64,000 nt of DNA, taken from NCBI RefSeq assembly GCF_030815485.1, contig NZ_JAUSWV010000002.1, positions 744,001 through 808,000 on the forward strand, written 5' to 3'. The notes below the pieces were generated by a model. That model made no database searches. It was not told where the DNA came from and saw only the letters and a list, made by a program, of their open reading frames with translations. Of this stretch, positions 60,666 through 64,000 are shown in pieces. This stretch comes from Streptomyces rishiriensis (GTDB taxonomy: Bacteria; Actinomycetota; Actinomycetes; Streptomycetales; Streptomycetaceae). Position numbers and translations under genes: made by a program. Position 1 is the stretch's first letter; the number at the start of each line of letters is the position of its first letter.

Positions 60666-62339
60666 TCAGGCCGTCTGCCGGGCCGCGGCGCGGCCTGCGG
60701 CCCGGCCGGAGAAGAGGCAGCCGCCGAGGAAGGTGCCTTCGAGGGCGTTGTAGCCGTGCACGCCGCCGCCGCCGAAGCCGGCCACCTCGCCCGCCGCGTA
60801 CAGGCCCTCGACCGGCTCTCCGTCGACGCCCAGGGCGCGCGAGTCGAGGTCGGTCTGGATGCCGCCGAGGGTCTTGCGGGTGAGGACGTGCAGCTTGACG
60901 GCGATCAGCGGGCCTGCCTCGGGGTCCAGGACGCGGTGCGGCGTGGCGACCCGGCCGAGCCGGTCGCCGATGTAGCGGCGCGCGTTGCGGATGCCCTGGA
61001 TCTGGGAGTCCTTGGCGTACGGGTTGGCCAGCTGGAGGTCGCGGGCCTGGATCTGACGACGCAGCACGTCCACGTCGAGCAGCGCCTTCTCGGTCAGCCC
61101 GTTCATCTTCTCGACGAGCTTGTCGAGGGTGTCGGCGATGACGAAGTCCGCGCCGCGGTCGAGGAAGGCCTGCACCGGCGCCGGGGCGCCCTTGCCGAGC
61201 AGCCGGTCACGGAGGACCGCCTTGCGGTCCTTGGCCGTGATGTCGGGGTTCTGCTCGGAGCCCGACAGGGCGAACTCCTTCTCGACGATCTTGCGGGTGA
61301 GGATGAACCAGGAGTGGTCGTGCCCGGCGATGTCCTCGGTCGTCCGCAGGTGCTTGAGCGTGTTGAGGGTGTCGTAGCCCGGCAGGCACGGGTCGGGCAG
61401 GCGGCGGCCGAGGGCGTCGAACCACAGGGAGGACGGGCCGGGCAGGATGCGGATGCCGTGGCCGGGCCAGATCGGGTCCCAGTTCTGGATGCCCTCGGTG
61501 TAGTGCCACATGCGGTCGCGGTTGACCAGCCGGACGCCGGCCCCGGCGCTGATGTCGAGCATGCGGCCGTCGACGTAGGCGGGGACACCGGTGACCATCT
61601 CGGCGGGCGGTGTGCCCAGCCGCTCGGGCCAGTGGCGCCGCACGATCTCGTGGTTGGCGCCGATGCCGCCGCTGGTGACGACCACGGCCTGGGCGGTCAG
61701 CTCGAAGTCGCCGACGCGGTCGCGGTTGGAGGCGACTCCGCGCGCGCGGTCGTCGGGGGCGAGGACCGTGCCGCGCACCCCGCGGGCGGCGCCGTCCTCG
61801 AGGACCAGTTCGTCCACCTGGTGCCGGTGGTAGAAGGTCAGCAGGCCGTCCTTCGCCGCCTGTTTGGCGTACCGCGCGAACGGCTCGACGACGCCGGTGC
61901 CGGTGCCCCAGGCGACATGGAAGCGGGGCACGGAGTTGCCGTGTCCGTCGGCGCGCAGGTCGCCGCGCTCCGCCCAGCCGACGGTCGGCACGAAGGAGAT
62001 CCCGTGCCCGGCGAGCCAGGTCCGCTTCTCCCCCGCCGCGAACTCGACGTAGGCGCGCGCCCAGCGCACCGCCCAGGAGTCCTCGTCGTCGGCGCGGTCG
62101 AACTGCGCGCTGCCCTGCCAGTCGTTCCAGGCGAGGTCGAAGGAGTCCTTGATGCCGAGGCGGCGCTGTTCCGGGGAGTCGACGAGGAAGAGCCCGCCGA
62201 AGGACCAGAACGCCTGGCCGCCGAGGTTGGCGGCGTTCTCCTGGTCGACCAGGGCGACCCGCCGGCCCCTGCTGGTGAGTTCGTGCGCCGCGACCAGGCC
62301 CGCGAGGCCCGCTCCGACGACGATGACGTCCGCGTCCAT
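60666..62339 (-). CDS. FAD-binding dehydrogenase (fumarate reductase/KstD-like flavoprotein)
   Basis: 557 residues. The N-terminal FAD motif VIVVGAGLAGLVAAHELTSR with VALVDQENAANLGGQAFWSF and the C-terminal AAGEVAGFGGGGVHGYNALE followed by GTFLGGCLFSGR define the FAD_binding_2 class; the closest concept is the conserved putative FAD-binding dehydrogenase group rather than true succinate dehydrogenase. A steroid-dehydrogenase-type activity is possible but unproven. It starts 28 bases after the TetR gene on the same strand, so the two form an operon controlled from the twin operators at 63.03-63.06 kb. Confidence 0.9.
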   Translation of the reverse strand: MDADVIVVGAGLAGLVAAHELTSRGRRVALVDQENAANLGGQAFWSFGGLFLVDSPEQRRLGIKDSFDLAWNDWQGSAQFDRADDEDSWAVRWARAYVEFAAGEKRTWLAGHGISFVPTVGWAERGDLRADGHGNSVPRFHVAWGTGTGVVEPFARYAKQAAKDGLLTFYHRHQVDELVLEDGAARGVRGTVLAPDDRARGVASNRDRVGDFELTAQAVVVTSGGIGANHEIVRRHWPERLGTPPAEMVTGVPAYVDGRMLDISAGAGVRLVNRDRMWHYTEGIQNWDPIWPGHGIRILPGPSSLWFDALGRRLPDPCLPGYDTLNTLKHLRTTEDIAGHDHSWFILTRKIVEKEFALSGSEQNPDITAKDRKAVLRDRLLGKGAPAPVQAFLDRGADFVIADTLDKLVEKMNGLTEKALLDVDVLRRQIQARDLQLANPYAKDSQIQGIRNARRYIGDRLGRVATPHRVLDPEAGPLIAVKLHVLTRKTLGGIQTDLDSRALGVDGEPVEGLYAAGEVAGFGGGGVHGYNALEGTFLGGCLFSGRAAGRAAARQTA

Positions 62340-62367
62340 GGCGTCCGCTGCCTTTCTCCTGAGGATG

Positions 62368-63012
62368 TCATTCCGGGGTGCCGCTGCCGTCGGTCAGCAG
62401 CGCGGTGAGCAGTTGCTTCAGCCAGACGCGGGCACCCTCGACGTCCTTGTCCAGCAGCAGTTGGGCGGTGACCCCGTCGTAGGCGGCGACCACGGCGTGC
62501 GCCGCGCTGTCGACGTCGCCGAGCACGGCCGGCGGTTCGGCGAGGCCCCGGGCCCGGGCGAGCCGCTCGGCGATCGCCCGCCGCAGCCGCGCCCGGTGTT
62601 CCAGCAGGGTCAGCGCGACGTCCGGAGCGCGCGCGGCGTGCACCAGGAAGTCCGTCTTCACCAGGAGCCAGTCCAGGTCGAGGAGGAGCACCTCGGTGAC
62701 CCGGTCGACGGCGGCGGGCACGTCGAGGTCGGGTCCGTCGAGGGCGAGGGCGCCGGACACCTGCTCGGCGATCAGGTCGGCCCGCTGCCGGTAGAGGGCG
62801 AAGAACAGCTCGTCCAGGCTGTCGAAGTTGGAGTAGAAGGCGCCTCTGCTGTAACCGGCGGCCTCGCAGACCTCCTCGATGGAGACCCGTCCGAAGCCCT
62901 TCGCGGCGAACACCTCGAAGGCGGCGTCGAGCAGCCTGGCCCGCGTGCGGACCCTGCGCCTGGTGACGCGCGCGGTCGTCCGCCCGGCCTGCTCGGTCTG
63001 CTCCGCCGCCAT
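62368..63012 (-). CDS. TetR family transcriptional regulator
   Basis: 214 residues. The HTH is LLDAAFEVFAAKGFGRVSIE, EVCEAAGYSRGAFYSNFDSL, the AcrR/TetR pattern with GAFYxNF. A basic stretch TRRRVRTRARL precedes it. The ATG at 63012 is chosen because the operators lie 16-48 bases upstream of it. It is first in an operon with the FAD-dehydrogenase and therefore probably autorepressed, with the enzyme's substrate a natural inducer candidate. It is divergent from the AlkB-like gene. Confidence 0.92.
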   Translation of the reverse strand: MAAEQTEQAGRTTARVTRRRVRTRARLLDAAFEVFAAKGFGRVSIEEVCEAAGYSRGAFYSNFDSLDELFFALYRQRADLIAEQVSGALALDGPDLDVPAAVDRVTEVLLLDLDWLLVKTDFLVHAARAPDVALTLLEHRARLRRAIAERLARARGLAEPPAVLGDVDSAAHAVVAAYDGVTAQLLLDKDVEGARVWLKQLLTALLTDGSGTPE

Positions 63013-63027
63013 CCCGGCCCTCCGTTC

Positions 63028-63060
63028 GATACGGGAATGTATCCGATACACCGATGTATC
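63028..63060. promoter_or_regulatory. twin TetR operators
   Basis: Two copies of GATAC-N6-GTATC (63028-63043 and 63045-63060) lie 17 bases apart, 16 bases upstream of the tetR start. The second is longer: CGATACA-CCGA-TGTATCG. Half-sites alternate in orientation, allowing two dimers to bind side by side. Confidence 0.8.
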
Positions 63061-63153
63061 GAAAGAGGGTCGCGACGCGACGGCCTCCCACCCCGCCTCA
63101 CCTGCGGGACGACTGAAGGGAACATATTTTCGATTGCGGCGTACGCTGGAACC

Positions 63154-63783
63154 ATGACCGCGCACCACCTCCAGGGCTCCCTCTTCGACCAGACCGACGA
63201 ACTGCGCCTCGGCCCCCTCGACGGGATCGGCCGGACCACGCTCGGCGCGGGCGCCTGGATCGACGTACTGCCGGGCTGGCTCACCGGCTCGGACGCCCTG
63301 TTCGAACAGCTGGCCACCGAGGTTCCGTGGCGTGCCGAGCGCCGGAAGATGTACGACAGCGTCATCGACGTACCGCGTCTGCTGGCGTTCTACGGAGCCG
63401 GCGAGCAGCTGCCCCACCCTGTGCTGGCCCAGGCACGTGAGGCGCTGTCCGCGCACTACGCCGAGGAGCTGGGTGAGCCCTTCGCCACCGCGGGCCTGTG
63501 CCACTACCGCGACGGCCGGGACAGCGTCGCCTGGCACGGCGACCGGATCGGCCGCGGCGCCCGGGAGGACACCATGGTCGCGATCCTCTCCGTGGGTTCC
63601 CCGCGCGACCTGCTGCTGCGCCCGGCACGCGGGGGCGAGACCGTACGGCGTCCGCTCGGGCACGGGGACCTGATCGTGATGGGCGGCTCGTGCCAACGGA
63701 CCTGGGAGCACTGCGTCCCCAAGTCCACCCGCGCCGCAGGGCCGCGCATCAGCATCCAGTTCCGCACGCGCGGCGTGCGCTGA
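63154..63783 (+). CDS. AlkB-like 2-oxoglutarate/Fe(II) dioxygenase
   Basis: 209 residues. The iron ligands are visible as VAWHGDRIG (His, Asp) and WEHCVPKS (His), with the 2-oxoglutarate Arg in PRISIQFRT. LCHYRDGRDSVAWHGD is the AlkB-family version of the NxYxxGxxxxxWHxD motif with His replacing the usual Asn. It would reverse alkyl damage on nucleic acids by oxidative demethylation; the long N-terminal region is of the ALKBH2/3-like bacterial type. The ATG at 63154 is used; upstream codons have no family sequence. It is divergent from tetR and could share control with it. Confidence 0.9.
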   Translation: MTAHHLQGSLFDQTDELRLGPLDGIGRTTLGAGAWIDVLPGWLTGSDALFEQLATEVPWRAERRKMYDSVIDVPRLLAFYGAGEQLPHPVLAQAREALSAHYAEELGEPFATAGLCHYRDGRDSVAWHGDRIGRGAREDTMVAILSVGSPRDLLLRPARGGETVRRPLGHGDLIVMGGSCQRTWEHCVPKSTRAAGPRISIQFRTRGVR

Positions 63784-63805
63784 AGCGGAGCCGGCGGTAC
63801 CCCTG

Positions 63806-63821
63806 CCCCCGCCCTCGGGGG
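63806..63821 (+). terminator. short hairpin after the AlkB-like gene
   Basis: CCCCCG-CCCT-CGGGGG, a perfect 6-bp G/C stem, 23 bases after the stop. From here to the window end (63822-64000) no credible gene or signal is seen. Confidence 0.45.
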
Positions 63822-64000
63822 TGCGTGGTGCGACCGCACGACCGACCCGCCGGGGCCCGCGTCCACCGCCGGGCCGCCCGCACGCGCTGGCCCCGGCGGA
63901 CCGAACCGGGCGTCCCGCGCGCTGCGGGACGGGGACGACGGTCGGCGTCGCGAGGACCGGGGGGACGGTGGAACCCCACCCTCCGCAGCCCGCCGGTGAT

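Noticed and set aside
63798..63803. GGGTAC on the minus strand after the AlkB-like gene
   Set aside because: No correctly spaced -35 and no downstream gene in that direction.
63749..63979. Minus-strand 76-codon frame at the window end
   Set aside because: Arg/Gly/Ala-rich composition without a family or start signal, and it overlaps the AlkB-like gene end.

Overview
The window is about 64 kb of very GC-rich DNA with strong third-position G/C bias, many GTG starts and frequent ATGA/GTGA stop-start overlaps. Family content includes a WhiB-like protein, SigB/F-type sigma factors, RsbW-like kinases, the GlgE pathway and DUF5133/DUF6098/DUF6480 proteins. Together these point to a Streptomyces or close relative, probably chromosomal. 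No insertion sequence, phage gene, tRNA, rRNA or CRISPR array was seen. No gene-free gap exceeds 300 bases. Function calls come from recognising motifs by eye, without database searches.

Layout. 1-5.1 kb: the 3' end of an NPP1-like protein gene, a GNAT acetyltransferase, a stand-alone hydroxymethylbilane synthase (hemC), a hypothetical protein, and a MarR/ABC ATPase/ABC permease operon behind a 17-bp palindrome. 5.4-7.5 kb: SigB-type sigma factor, ANTAR protein, VOC-fold protein. 7.5-18.2 kb: a full glycogen/alpha-glucan block (glgX, then divergently DUF5133, glgE, treS, maltokinase, glgB). GlgX is coupled to a degenerate RsbW-like protein. 18.2-21.7 kb: a carboxylate-amine ligase, a small membrane protein and an acyl-CoA synthetase.

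21.9-39.1 kb is a dense stress-signalling island. It holds three RsbW-like ATPase domains or proteins plus an RsbT, a second SigB-type sigma factor, a 1,425-residue soluble hybrid kinase with six exact 92-residue HAMP repeats, an ANTAR-PP2C phosphatase, a BldG-like STAS protein, and a second PP2C with a key Asp changed to Asn. It ends with a translationally coupled stressosome operon: RsbR, RsbS, RsbT, an RsbT/W-RsbX fusion and an RsbU-like phosphatase. MarR genes lie on both sides of the phosphatase/stressosome block.

39.3-46.7 kb: type II NADH dehydrogenase, a FUSC-type membrane protein with a C-terminal frameshift, DUF1206 and DUF5133 proteins, a third SigB-type sigma factor with a nearby RsbW-like kinase, and a small, apparently leaderless gene. 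46.8-54.2 kb has a lysine/basic amino acid flavour: Orn/Lys/Arg decarboxylase, LysE exporter with divergent LysG-type regulator, and a saccharopine dehydrogenase-like protein. A cNMP-binding protein, an MFS transporter and a TetR regulator are interspersed. 54.3-64 kb: WhiB-like protein, DUF6098, a two-component system, a YkuD lipoprotein, a secreted M1 peptidase, DUF488, a TetR/FAD-dehydrogenase operon with twin operators, and an AlkB-like dioxygenase.

How it fits together. Several promoters match the sigma-B consensus GNNT-N14-16-GGGTAC/T. They lie before the STAS gene, the NADH dehydrogenase, the 46.5-kb small gene and the DUF6098 gene, with near-matches before the second sigma gene and its divergent PRC-barrel neighbour. 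My reading is that the window is a general-stress locus. A stressosome, a hybrid kinase and several anti-sigma kinases would control SigB-type sigma factors, whose targets are partly in cis; co-localised storage-glucan/trehalose and redox genes are plausible outputs.
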